Below, in pieces: positions 24,580 to 32,386 of a DNA stretch of 38,513 nt. How positions within the stretch are numbered: position 1 is the stretch's first letter; each line of letters opens with the position of its first letter. The notes under the pieces were generated by a model. It had not been told where the DNA came from. It saw only the letters and a list, made by a program, of their open reading frames with translations, and searched no databases. Source of the DNA: an uncultured Bacilli bacterium (lineage in GTDB: Bacteria; Bacillota_I; Bacilli_A; RF39; UBA660); the NCBI GenBank assembly GCA_944329195.1, contig CALVHX010000007.1:1-38513 (forward strand), given 5' to 3'. The position numbers and the translations under genes were made by a program.

Positions 24580-24629
24580 AAGAAAAAATTGTAAACTTGT
24601 CGTTTATTTGCTTTTCTTTTTTTTTATAG
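24578..24629 (+). terminator. Terminator after the TasA-like pair
   Basis: TAAAC (24592-24596), loop TTGTC and GTTTA (24602-24606) extend outward through A-rich and T-rich flanks to AAAAG/CTTTT (24578-24582 with 24611-24615), followed by a run of nine or more T. Confidence 0.65.
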
Positions 24630-24655
24630 TATAGTATACTTATAATGGTGATAAT

Positions 24656-25699
24656 ATGAATAATAAAGAAGTTATTATTGATATAAATAGAAGGGAAGAT
24701 ATATCAAAAATTACTAGTAAAACGAAATATATTGCTATTTCAATAGATAATTTTGATGATGAAACAATTAATTACTTTTTTGATAACGGATATAATTATT
24801 CATACACCGATATTGTAAATAATAAAAGCAGCTATATTTATGCTAGTTACGATATCTTTAGAGAAGGAGAAGGGATAATAGATGATATTATAAGTGGAAT
24901 TGATAAATCTTTTAGTACACTTGAAAAAGCTAGATATATTTATATTACTCTGGGCAAGAGAATAAGTACGGATATTAATGTTTCCGATGAAAAAAATAAT
25001 ATTGTTTCTTTTGAAAACTTTGCCTTGATTAATAATATATGGGGAGCTATTGTTAAAGGGAAGGCTACTGATTTTTCTCTTGCCAAACTTTTTATGTATA
25101 TATGTAGAAAGGTTGGTATCAAATGTGATACTGTATGTGGTAATGTGGGTGGTAAGTATGTTAATAGAGTTTATATAGATAATCTATTTATTATTGTAGA
25201 TTTATTTAATGATTTATGTAATATTCAAGGAAACTTTATAACTTCTTACTTTGGTAAGTACAATGATGATAAAAAACTAGATAGAAAAATAGGTTATATT
25301 AAAGATGAATACAACAATTATTATATTGATAAAATACTAAATAAAATTGATTATACAAAAGAAGACGTAGTATACAAAGTCCTTTCTTTAACTGAAAAAA
25401 TTATTCCCATTTCTAAAATAGGTGCTTTTGAACTGGGAAATATATACACTAAAATATTTAAAAAATACTGTCCAAATTATGATATTAAGATTAACAATTT
25501 ATATATGTGTAACAATATTAGAAATAAAGAGCATTTTATTGTGATTAGTTATAATGATAAAATATATGGATTTAATTATAGTAAAAGAGAATTTACTGAG
25601 TTAAATAAAATAAATTTGTTAGATAGTTTACGAAGTGCTCAAATTGGTATTTATGAAAATGAAGACTTTAATATCAGTGAAAGGGAAGTAATTATATGA
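24656..25699 (+). CDS. Protein with degenerate transglutaminase-like fold
   Basis: 347 residues, no signal peptide. The middle segment AIVKGKATDFSLAKLFMYIC, then NRVYIDNLFIIVDLFND, follows the layout of transglutaminase-core proteins (GxC...A..LF..L....G......HxWN.VxIxxxWxxVDxT). The Cys position is occupied by Ala/Thr (A137/T138), the His by Asn (N170), and only the Asp remains (D182). Catalysis is therefore not expected; a binding or scaffolding role is more plausible. Overlapping TATACT/TATAAT boxes lie just upstream, giving a very short leader. Its end overlaps the start of the CNNM gene by 4 bp, so the two may work together. The fold call is inferred by eye. Confidence 0.55.
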   Translation: MNNKEVIIDINRREDISKITSKTKYIAISIDNFDDETINYFFDNGYNYSYTDIVNNKSSYIYASYDIFREGEGIIDDIISGIDKSFSTLEKARYIYITLGKRISTDINVSDEKNNIVSFENFALINNIWGAIVKGKATDFSLAKLFMYICRKVGIKCDTVCGNVGGKYVNRVYIDNLFIIVDLFNDLCNIQGNFITSYFGKYNDDKKLDRKIGYIKDEYNNYYIDKILNKIDYTKEDVVYKVLSLTEKIIPISKIGAFELGNIYTKIFKKYCPNYDIKINNLYMCNNIRNKEHFIVISYNDKIYGFNYSKREFTELNKINLLDSLRSAQIGIYENEDFNISEREVII

Positions 25700-26631
25700 T
25701 GATTATAATTATTTTAATTTTAATTTTGACGCTTATTTTGTGCTCTCTTTGGGAAGTTTCTTTTTCTGGTCTTAATATAATTAGAATTAAGAAAATGGCA
25801 GAAAATAACGATAAAAGGGCGATTATTGTATATGATCTTAGTAATAAATATTCAGAGACAATAACAACGATTTTAGTAATTAATTGTATTTGTAGCATAT
25901 CTGTATCTTCTGTTGCTACTTATTATTTTTCTAAAATATATGGAGATAGTTGTGTTTGGCTTGTAACACTAATTCTTACTTTAGTAATTTTGATATTTAG
26001 CGAAATTATTCCTAAAATATTAGGAAGAGAGTATTCTGAATATTTTGCTTTAAAGTTTTGTAAACCTTTGAGATTTTTAGTTATATTACTTTCTCCAGTT
26101 AGTAAAATTGTTGACATATTTGAAAAAAAGATAAAAAATACGCATAGAGTAACCGCTACTAAAGAGGAGTTAGTTGAAATCGTTAAAACAATTAAAGATG
26201 AAGGAGTTATTGAAGAGAGTGAAAGTATATTTATTCAAAAGGCAGTATTGCTTAAAAAATTAAGAGTACAAAATGTTATGGTAAATAGAGAGTCCGTCTC
26301 TTACCTTTATGATACTGATTCATCTTTAAAAGTAAGAGAATATGTCTTTAGGGATAAACATGACAGAATTCCTATTATTACTAAAGATAAAAAGGCTGTT
26401 GGTATTTTGTATGAAGTTGATTTGTTAGATGAAATATTGACGGATGGTTCTATTAGTATTAAAAAGAATATGAAAGAACCAATATGTGTCAGTAGAGGAA
26501 TGAGTTTAGCCTCTTGTTTAGAAATATTAAACAAATCTAAAGCTCATATGGCTTTGGTTGTCGACAGAGATAATACGTTTTTAGGAATTGTCACTATTGA
26601 AGATATAGTTAATGAACTTATGAGATCTTAA
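25696..26631 (+). CDS. CNNM/CorC-family membrane protein with CBS domain pair
   Basis: 311 residues. An N-terminal membrane domain (DUF21/CNNM, about 1-130) has ILTLILCSLWEVSFSGLNII and ILIFSEIIPKILGREYSEYF; the SEIIPK motif is characteristic. A CBS pair follows, ending in KAHMALVVDRDNTFLGIVTI then EDIVNELM. It lacks the C-terminal CorC_HlyC domain of longer members, so it is a short form. Such proteins are linked to Mg2+ or other cation export. It overlaps the preceding gene by 4 bp (ATGA), indicating a two-gene operon. Confidence 0.88.
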   Translation: MMIIIILILILTLILCSLWEVSFSGLNIIRIKKMAENNDKRAIIVYDLSNKYSETITTILVINCICSISVSSVATYYFSKIYGDSCVWLVTLILTLVILIFSEIIPKILGREYSEYFALKFCKPLRFLVILLSPVSKIVDIFEKKIKNTHRVTATKEELVEIVKTIKDEGVIEESESIFIQKAVLLKKLRVQNVMVNRESVSYLYDTDSSLKVREYVFRDKHDRIPIITKDKKAVGILYEVDLLDEILTDGSISIKKNMKEPICVSRGMSLASCLEILNKSKAHMALVVDRDNTFLGIVTIEDIVNELMRS

Positions 26632-26644
26632 TGAAACAACTATA

Positions 26645-26673
26645 TTGTTTGTTATTTATTTTTATGCTATTAT
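26645..26673 (+). promoter_or_regulatory. Promoter of the rRNA methyltransferase gene
   Basis: TTGTTT (26645-26650), 17 bp, then TATTAT (26668-26673) with an extended TGC before it. Confidence 0.55.
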
Positions 26674-26689
26674 ATATTTGTGATGATTT

Positions 26690-27874
26690 ATGAGAGTTAA
26701 GATTGATAAAATATCTCATGATTTTAAAGGTATATGTAATGTGGATAATAAGGTCATTTTTGTTCCTGGTACTTTTCCCGGTGAAATCGTGGATATTAAG
26801 ATTGTTAAAAATACGAAAAAGTATTCGGAAGGTAAAGTCATATCTTTTGTTGAGGTGAGTGAAAAGAGAGAAGAGTCTAAATGTCCATACTCTAGGATAT
26901 GCGGTGGGTGTAGCATTTCACATATTGAGTATATAATGTCTTTACAGTACAAAAAAGATATAGTGGTTGATATTATAAAAAGGTATGCTGATATTAATAT
27001 TGATCCTAGTATTATTTCTAATGGTGAGGTATATGGATATCGTAATAAGGTGTCTTTTAAGATACTAGAGGGACATCTTGCTTTAACAGAAGAAAAATCT
27101 AATAAACTTGTAAAAGTTAATCAATGCTTGTTAGCTAATGGTAATATTAATAAAGTTGTTAGGTTAATTAATGATATTAATCTTAAATATGTTACCGATG
27201 TAATTATCAGAGGCTCTCAAGATATAATGGTTATTTTTAATGGTAGAATTGATAAGGATAGTGTTATTAGTATTCTTTCTGGGTATGTTTCTAGTATAAT
27301 TTTAAATGGAGAAACTATATATGGCCGTAATCATATAACTACTAATGTAAATGGATATGAGTTTGCTATTTTTCCTACTTCTTTTTTTCAAGTTAATACT
27401 AATATGATAAAAAGTTTATATGATAGGATACTTAAGTACGCTAAAGGTGGAAGGTCGTTACTTGATTTATATTGTGGCGCTGGAACGATAGGTATTTATT
27501 TAGCTAATAGTTTTGAGTTAGTTAGAGGTATTGAGATTAATAAGGATGCTATTCGTGGAGCTAATTTGAATAAGCAGATAAATAACATAAATAATATTAC
27601 TTTTGAGTGTAAAAATGTTGATGATATGGGCGAAATATCGGAAGATGTCGTAGTGGTCGATCCTCCTAGGAGTGGTCTTGATAGAAATGTCATTGATAAA
27701 TTATTGAGTAGTGAAGTAGAAAAGATAATATATGTTTCTTGTAATCCTATTACCTTTGCGAGAGATTTAAATATATTGAAAGTAAAGTACAAATTAGAAG
27801 ATATTGTTTTATTTGATATGTTTCCTAATACTAGACATGTGGAATGCGTAACTTTACTACAAAGAAAAGATTGA
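26690..27874 (+). CDS. 23S rRNA (uracil-5-)-methyltransferase, RlmD/RlmCD (RumA) family
   Basis: 394 residues. An N-terminal TRAM-like domain (about 1-55, FVPGTFPGEIVDIKIVKNTK) precedes iron-sulfur cluster ligands C65, C71 and C74 in CPYSRICGGC, with the fourth probably the Cys of VNQCLLA. The SAM-binding domain has SLLDLYCGAGTIGIYLA and VVVDPPRSGLD, and the catalytic Cys lies in IIYVSCNPITFARDL. It methylates U at C5 in 23S rRNA; Firmicutes members may modify two sites (RlmCD). The leader is short and the ribosome binding site weak (GTGATG). The accessory segment starts right after it, so this gene marks the left boundary of conserved sequence. Confidence 0.93.
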   Translation: MRVKIDKISHDFKGICNVDNKVIFVPGTFPGEIVDIKIVKNTKKYSEGKVISFVEVSEKREESKCPYSRICGGCSISHIEYIMSLQYKKDIVVDIIKRYADINIDPSIISNGEVYGYRNKVSFKILEGHLALTEEKSNKLVKVNQCLLANGNINKVVRLINDINLKYVTDVIIRGSQDIMVIFNGRIDKDSVISILSGYVSSIILNGETIYGRNHITTNVNGYEFAIFPTSFFQVNTNMIKSLYDRILKYAKGGRSLLDLYCGAGTIGIYLANSFELVRGIEINKDAIRGANLNKQINNINNITFECKNVDDMGEISEDVVVVDPPRSGLDRNVIDKLLSSEVEKIIYVSCNPITFARDLNILKVKYKLEDIVLFDMFPNTRHVECVTLLQRKD

Positions 27875-28099
27875 TAGAAATGTTTGTTTTTCAAGTGTTT
27901 GGGGACTATTATAGATTTCCAAAAGTAGATGAAAATAGTCACTTAAAAGTACTAGAAAATAAAATTTTAGTAAGTATATGTACGATATTAGAATTAGGAA
28001 ATACATGACTAAATCACTAATAAATATAAGTAAAAAAGAAATTTAATGATGTGTTACTAGAACTAATAGTATTTTTCTTGTAAAATTTTTTGAAATATA

Positions 28100-28131
28100 T
28101 TGATTTAAATGGAAATTAATGGTATTATAAT
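28100..28131 (+). promoter_or_regulatory. Promoter of the DUF2797-HIT-TIM barrel operon
   Basis: TTGATT (28100-28105), 17 bp, then TATTAT (28123-28128) overlapping TATAAT (28126-28131). Transcription should start near 28137, almost at the first base of the 5' stem of the leader. Confidence 0.6.
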
Positions 28132-28137
28132 GAAAAT

Positions 28138-28228
28138 TTATTTAAATTCCAATTAAATTAATTAGTTTTGGAGGAGGAGGGCCTTATTTTAGGCCCGTTT
28201 TTTTGGAATTTAAATTGTAAAGGAGGTA
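28138..28228 (+). promoter_or_regulatory. Attenuator-like 5' leader
   Basis: An 11-bp perfect helix ATTTAAATTCC (28140-28150)/GGAATTTAAAT (28205-28215) encloses a polypurine GGAGGAGGAGG (28170-28180) and a terminator hairpin GGGCCT (28179-28184)/AGGCCC (28191-28196) with a T-tract to 28204. The true ribosome binding site AAAGGAGGT (28219-28227) follows. The GGA repeat overlaps the first bases of the terminator stem, so anything binding the repeat could open the terminator. No T-box consensus is visible. Confidence 0.6.
28179..28204 (+). terminator. Terminator hairpin inside the leader
   Basis: GGGCCT/AGGCCC stem with a 6-nt loop, then G and seven T. It lies upstream of the coding sequence, as in attenuators, and would release an RNA of about 67 nt. 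Confidence 0.75.
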
Positions 28229-28231
28229 AAA

Positions 28232-29164
28232 ATGAAAAAATATTTTGTAGGATTATGTTGGAATGAAGAATATAAACCATATTTTCATTTAAAAGATTAT
28301 GAATCTGGTCTTGATGAATTTATCGATATTCCACAAGAGTTATTGATTGAACGAATTAATCAAAAAATATGTATTGGAACAATAAATCCATATACTAGCG
28401 AATATATAAGCTGTAATAATATTATTGAAGATAGTAGTTCACAATGTAATCATTGTAAATATATGTTTGATTTTTATAAATGTGTTAGATGTCATGGAGA
28501 TGATTGTTATGTAAAAAACGGAGATGTACTTAAATATTGTAATACACCTCATTATGTTTATTTAGCATATTTTCCAAATGGAAAAATCAAAGTTGGGACA
28601 GCTTCTGAAATAAAAAAATATAATAGACTATTAGAACAAGGTGCCATTTTTTCTATATTTATTGCTAAAACTCCAACTGGTAAAATTGCTAGGCAAATTG
28701 AAAAAAATGTAATTGATAATGGTATAACTGGTGCAGTGACAACAACTTATAAAATGAAAAATATTGTTTTTGATAGTGAAGAAAAATTAATAAGAAAAGA
28801 ACTTATAGAAAAATATAAAGATATTTTAAAATTATTTGCTGGAGATAATAAAAAATATTTAATAGAACCGGAATTTAATTCATTTAATGAAATAAAAGAT
28901 AAAATTGACAATAATATGTTATTGTCAAACATACAAGTTAATTTGTTTGATGAAGAAAATAAACAGATTAAACCATATATAATAAAAAAAGAATTTGATA
29001 GAATTTTTGGCGTATATTTGTTTTGTGTTGGTAAAGTATTGGCTGTCAAAAACAATGGAATTATAGAATTAATAGATACAAAAAAAATGGAGGGATATTT
29101 GTTTGAATTTAAAAATATTAAAAATTTAAATACAGATAGAGTAATAAAATTTTTAGGGGGGTAG
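28232..29164 (+). CDS. DUF2797-family protein with Cys-rich cluster
   Basis: 310 residues. A cysteine cluster, CNHC then CVRC and CYVKN...YC (about residues 72-108), looks like a metal-binding module. It is followed by HYVYLAYFPNGKIKVGTASE and then RLLEQGA, which match the conserved core of DUF2797, a family of unknown function whose core (VYLA...KVG....R...QGA) recalls the GIY-YIG nuclease fold. ARQIEKNVID, with its conserved Glu, fits the same domain. The C-terminal 100 residues are a separate beta-rich region. It is the first gene after the attenuator and abuts the HIT gene with no gap. GIY-YIG-like activity is a hypothesis; no function is established. Confidence 0.75.
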   Translation: MKKYFVGLCWNEEYKPYFHLKDYESGLDEFIDIPQELLIERINQKICIGTINPYTSEYISCNNIIEDSSSQCNHCKYMFDFYKCVRCHGDDCYVKNGDVLKYCNTPHYVYLAYFPNGKIKVGTASEIKKYNRLLEQGAIFSIFIAKTPTGKIARQIEKNVIDNGITGAVTTTYKMKNIVFDSEEKLIRKELIEKYKDILKLFAGDNKKYLIEPEFNSFNEIKDKIDNNMLLSNIQVNLFDEENKQIKPYIIKKEFDRIFGVYLFCVGKVLAVKNNGIIELIDTKKMEGYLFEFKNIKNLNTDRVIKFLGG

Positions 29165-29827
29165 ATGAGTATGCAAAAAAGTATGTGTCCTTTTTGCGAA
29201 GAACAAAAGAATAGAAATATTAGTATAGTTAATAAAAGTAGAATACTCGCTGAAACTGATAATTTTGTAGTTTTTCCAACAACTGGAGGATTTGTTGAAA
29301 ATTATCAACTAATAGTTCCTAAAAAACATATTAACTGTTTTGGTGAATTATTAAAAGAACAATTAATAGAATTAAAAAGTATTATTTTATGGCAAAAACA
29401 AATAAATAGAAAATATTTTAATTCAAATAGTTCTATGTTTGAACACGGTTCATTACATCCTACTAATGAAAGCGGTAAAAGTATAGTTCATGCACATTTA
29501 CATATCTTTCCCAACAATATTTCATTGTTAGATGAAATTAAGAAATATAATTTTAATATCCAATCAATTGAAGGCATAGAACAATTAAGTGCATTGTGTC
29601 AAAAATATGATAATTATTTATATTATAGCGATATAGATGGCAGAGATTATTTTATTACACATGAAGGAATACCATCACAATTCTTAAGGATGCTACTTGC
29701 AAAAACACAAGGTATAGAAACTTGGAATTGGAGGAATTATCCTCTTATTGAAGCAATAGAAAATAATTTAGAATTTTATGAAGAAAATTCATTGATTTAT
29801 ACAAAAAAGAAAGTAGGTGTAAAATAA
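29165..29827 (+). CDS. HIT-superfamily protein (GalT/HIT-like nucleotide hydrolase or transferase)
   Basis: 220 residues. An N-terminal CPFCEEQ zinc-type knuckle is followed by a HIT domain with YQLIVPKKHINCFGEL and the triad HAHLHIF (H109, H111, H113), which forms a nucleotidyl-His intermediate in HIT enzymes. The C-terminal extension (about 125-220) has FITHEGIPSQFLRMLLAKTQ and ends in WNWRNYPLIEAIENN, larger than a simple HINT protein and reminiscent of GalT/Ap4A phosphorylase-type members. The substrate is probably a nucleotide or nucleotide-linked metabolite. It shares one base with the next gene (TAATG), so translation is coupled. Confidence 0.82.
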   Translation: MSMQKSMCPFCEEQKNRNISIVNKSRILAETDNFVVFPTTGGFVENYQLIVPKKHINCFGELLKEQLIELKSIILWQKQINRKYFNSNSSMFEHGSLHPTNESGKSIVHAHLHIFPNNISLLDEIKKYNFNIQSIEGIEQLSALCQKYDNYLYYSDIDGRDYFITHEGIPSQFLRMLLAKTQGIETWNWRNYPLIEAIENNLEFYEENSLIYTKKKVGVK

Positions 29828-30612
29828 TGATTATATTGCCTAGTGAAGAATATAATAATCCAAATAACGAAAAAATAACAACATATCAATTTTTATCTAA
29901 TGTAGGATGTCCTGTTTTTGATAGTGTGTTATTTGATGAAAGCGAACCAATTACCAAAGAAAAACTAATAACATTAAAAGAAGTTTTACAATCTGAGTAT
30001 TGTACTATAAGGTATCAATATGTTAGGCCAAGTATTAATCCGATTAGAGGAGGTAATAAGTCTAAAATTGATTTAGACGAATTAAAAAGTAAGCAAGTAG
30101 ATGGAACACAAATGTGGTTGTTACAGCCAATTGATAGAACAAAAAATATATATGGAATTAACATGTATGTAAATAAAAAAATGGAGTCACTTATAATTGA
30201 AAGTGTAGGAAAAGGATTTGATGTATCTGATTTAAATAGAGGTGACATGTCTCCCCAAGAAAGTATCTATTTAAATTATCCTATTGTATATGGTTGGCAA
30301 AAAGAATGGTGGAAATATATTAAATTAAATTTTGTAAATCAAGAACAATTTAATCAAGACAAATTAATAAGATTAAATAAATTAAGAAAATTTGGTCTAA
30401 ATCCTAGTGAGGATATATTTGATAAGCAGTTTGTTCCAATGGATTATGGTCTAATTGAAAAATTACTTAGTCATATTCAATCAATTGATAAAAATTGGAA
30501 TAAATCAGATGAATATACTGTATCAATATCTATGAATTCAAATGGAAAATTAGTGTTCTGGGATATTCAAACTCCAGTAGGAAAATCAAAAATATTAAGG
30601 AGGACAAAATGA
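29827..30612 (+). CDS. Unrecognised protein, possibly ATP-grasp-like
   Basis: 261 residues, no signal or membrane segment. I do not recognise a family with certainty. Features include a start resembling an ATP-grasp lobe (TTYQFLSNVGCPVFDSVLFD), a charged strand TIRYQYVRPSINPIRGGNKS with paired Gly, and a conserved-looking block LIIESVGKGFDVSDLNRGD ahead of Ser-Pro-Gln-Glu. The C-terminal SISMNSNGKLVFWDIQTPVG has the alternating pattern of a final sheet. ATP-grasp enzymes ligate carboxylates to amines or thiols. The gene overlaps both neighbours, so it is an integral part of the operon. Confidence 0.6.
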   Translation: MIILPSEEYNNPNNEKITTYQFLSNVGCPVFDSVLFDESEPITKEKLITLKEVLQSEYCTIRYQYVRPSINPIRGGNKSKIDLDELKSKQVDGTQMWLLQPIDRTKNIYGINMYVNKKMESLIIESVGKGFDVSDLNRGDMSPQESIYLNYPIVYGWQKEWWKYIKLNFVNQEQFNQDKLIRLNKLRKFGLNPSEDIFDKQFVPMDYGLIEKLLSHIQSIDKNWNKSDEYTVSISMNSNGKLVFWDIQTPVGKSKILRRTK

Positions 30613-31496
30613 ATTTAATACCAATAACATATCATTCTAAAAAATATCCGGTAGGTGTAATTAGTACTATAGATGAAATAGCAGGGAATTTTGATAAAGA
30701 TTCAATTAATCCTCAACGCCGATATTCATTGCATACAGAATATTCTCATATGAAAAGAAAATTAGATAATCAATTAATTAATAAATTTCCTGAATTAAAA
30801 GCATCAGAAAGAGATAATGTGCCTCAATTATGGAAAAATAAGGAATGGGCAAAAGAGTTTGCAAATTTTATAATTGAACTAATAGATAATAATATATCTC
30901 CTGAAATAATAGAAATTCATCCACCATTTAATGATTACTGTAAAGATTTTTCTGATTTTTTTGATATATATGAAGAGTTTGAAAAATTGATATTAAAAAA
31001 ATTCCCAAATGTTAAAATTTTTATTGAGAATAGATGTGGCACATTTTATAGGGGAGGGAAATTTATAATTTCAAATGGCAAGTCAATAATTCAATTTTTA
31101 CAAGAATTACAAAAGAGAAATTTAAATTTAAAACTAGTTCTTGATTATCCACAAGTTTTTAGTGCAGAAGCCATAAAAATGGATGATATTAAATTAAAAA
31201 AAATAATTGATTTTAATAATAATATTAAGCAATATATTTTATATATTGGTGGATTTCATCTATGGGGAAAAAGAAAAAGTCAAACCGGAAGATGGACTTC
31301 ACATACTGGTGATTTAAATACTTTTTTTAGTAATAATGATTTATTGAAAGATGAATTTATAAATTCTGTAATTGATACTTTTGATGATAATATGGTAAGA
31401 TATTTTGTACCTGAGGTTAATAGTAGCGAAGAGGATTTACAATCAATTATTAATGATTTATTAAAATATGATGTTAAATTTGAGTTAGGGGATTAA
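30609..31496 (+). CDS. Endonuclease IV / xylose isomerase-like TIM-barrel protein
   Basis: 295 residues, starting with ATGA overlapping the previous stop. Barrel strands carry likely metal ligands in order: EIIEIHPPF, VKIFIENRC, LKLVLDYPQVF, LYIGGFHLWGK, WTSHTGDLNTFF and VRYFVPEVNS. This follows the spacing of the AP-endonuclease 2/sugar isomerase superfamily (Glu, Asp, His, His, Glu around a di- or trinuclear site), although the second His of the LDxxH motif is absent. Members act as sugar epimerases or isomerases, AP endonucleases or, in the MNIO branch, peptide-modifying oxidases. Substrate unknown. Last gene of the coupled set; the next gene has its own promoter. Confidence 0.75.
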   Translation: MNLIPITYHSKKYPVGVISTIDEIAGNFDKDSINPQRRYSLHTEYSHMKRKLDNQLINKFPELKASERDNVPQLWKNKEWAKEFANFIIELIDNNISPEIIEIHPPFNDYCKDFSDFFDIYEEFEKLILKKFPNVKIFIENRCGTFYRGGKFIISNGKSIIQFLQELQKRNLNLKLVLDYPQVFSAEAIKMDDIKLKKIIDFNNNIKQYILYIGGFHLWGKRKSQTGRWTSHTGDLNTFFSNNDLLKDEFINSVIDTFDDNMVRYFVPEVNSSEEDLQSIINDLLKYDVKFELGD

Positions 31497-31512
31497 AAAA
31501 AGGTATTAATTA

Positions 31513-31521
31513 TGCTATAAT
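31513..31521 (+). promoter_or_regulatory. Extended -10 promoter of the second HIT gene
   Basis: TGCTATAAT, with TATAAT at 31516-31521, 24 bp before the ATG and followed by a strong AGGAGG ribosome binding site. Confidence 0.55.
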
Positions 31522-31544
31522 GATTATTGTAGGAGGTAATCGTT

Positions 31545-31922
31545 ATGAAAAAATGTGTTTTTTGCGGACAATTTATACCAAATAGAAAACCTTTATTTGA
31601 AAATAAATTAGCTGTTGCATATTTTGATGAATTTCCGGTTAGTAAAGGGCATACACTAATTATTACAAAAAGACACGCTGAAACCTTTTTTGATATAACT
31701 GATGAAGAGCAAATTGCAATAATTGAATTATTAAATAAGTGCAAAAAATATATAGATAAAAAATATAATCCAGATGGATATAACGTTGGATTAAATTGTG
31801 GTGAATCAGCAGGACAAAGTGTTATGCATATACATATGCATTTAATCCCTAGATATAAAGGTGATGTTGAAAATCCACGTGGTGGTGTTAGAGGAGTAAT
31901 ACCAAATAAAAAAAATTATTAA
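31545..31922 (+). CDS. HIT family protein (HINT-type)
   Basis: 125 residues, the usual size of HINT-type proteins. CVFCGQFIP at the N-terminus is a half zinc knuckle; FPVSKGHTLIITKRHAETFF and the triad HIHMHLIPRYKGD (H95, H97, H99) are diagnostic. HINT proteins hydrolyse nucleoside phosphoramidates and adenylated side products. It is much more canonical than the HIT protein in the upstream operon. It has its own promoter and an AGGAGG site and lies 12 bp ahead of the MazG-like gene. Confidence 0.93.
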   Translation: MKKCVFCGQFIPNRKPLFENKLAVAYFDEFPVSKGHTLIITKRHAETFFDITDEEQIAIIELLNKCKKYIDKKYNPDGYNVGLNCGESAGQSVMHIHMHLIPRYKGDVENPRGGVRGVIPNKKNY

Positions 31923-31934
31923 GGAGAATTAAAG

Positions 31935-32264
31935 ATGGAGAGAATATATAATAAATTAGTAAGAGATAAAATTCCAAATATAATAAAAGAAAAAGGAGAA
32001 ACCCCAGTTGTAAGAATATTAGATGAAATTGAATATAAAAATGAATTGGAAAAAAAATTATATGAAGAGTATAAAGAAGTAATTGAATCAACGGGTGATG
32101 ATCGTGTAGAAGAATTAGCCGATATGTTAGAAATAATTAGAACGTTAGCTAATTTAGAAAATAGACATTTAAATGATGTCATAGCAATTGCTGATAAAAA
32201 AAATGAAAAACGTGGTGCTTTTGATGAAAAAATTTTTCTTGAAAAAGTCATTGAATCAGAATAA
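31935..32264 (+). CDS. MazG-like nucleotide pyrophosphohydrolase (PRA-PH-like)
   Basis: 109 residues. The start YNKLVRDKIPNIIKEKGETP is typical of the phosphoribosyl-ATP pyrophosphohydrolase-like branch of all-alpha NTP pyrophosphatases. The metal-binding pattern ExxE...ExxD is visible as LYEEYKEVIE and VEELADMLE. No histidine biosynthesis genes are nearby, so a housekeeping role, removing non-canonical nucleotides, is more likely than a his-pathway role. The preceding HIT gene likewise acts on nucleotide by-products; both share a transcript. Confidence 0.88.
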   Translation: MERIYNKLVRDKIPNIIKEKGETPVVRILDEIEYKNELEKKLYEEYKEVIESTGDDRVEELADMLEIIRTLANLENRHLNDVIAIADKKNEKRGAFDEKIFLEKVIESE

Positions 32265-32386
32265 AAAACATACTATATTATGAAAATCTGGTTCAAAATC
32301 AATTCTTTAAAAAATTAAATGTGTTAGATATTAAAGTATCTGAAAAAATCTAAAATTTATCAAAATAAGAAGGTGATAACGATAAA

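Larger units (their letters stand above)
27875..28231 (+). other. Intergenic region at the left edge of the accessory segment
   Basis: 357 bp with no convincing gene. A 42-codon frame (27880-28008) lacks a ribosome binding site. TACTA/TAGTA (28055-28059 with 28067-28071) followed by T5 is a weak terminator. From 28100 on the sequence is the promoter and attenuator-like leader of the next operon. Base composition drops to about the lowest in the window. Confidence 0.6.

Noticed and set aside
27880-28008. 42-codon open frame after the rRNA methyltransferase
   Set aside because: No ribosome binding site, no recognisable protein features, and very AT-rich surroundings; probably chance or a remnant.
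28138-28228. T-box riboswitch
   Set aside because: The leader is too short and lacks the conserved T-box sequence and specifier stem.
32276-32353. Short coding-like stretch reading YYENLVQNQFFKKLNVLDIK
   Set aside because: No start codon or ribosome binding site and only 25 codons; could be a scrap of a decayed gene, but no family is recognisable.
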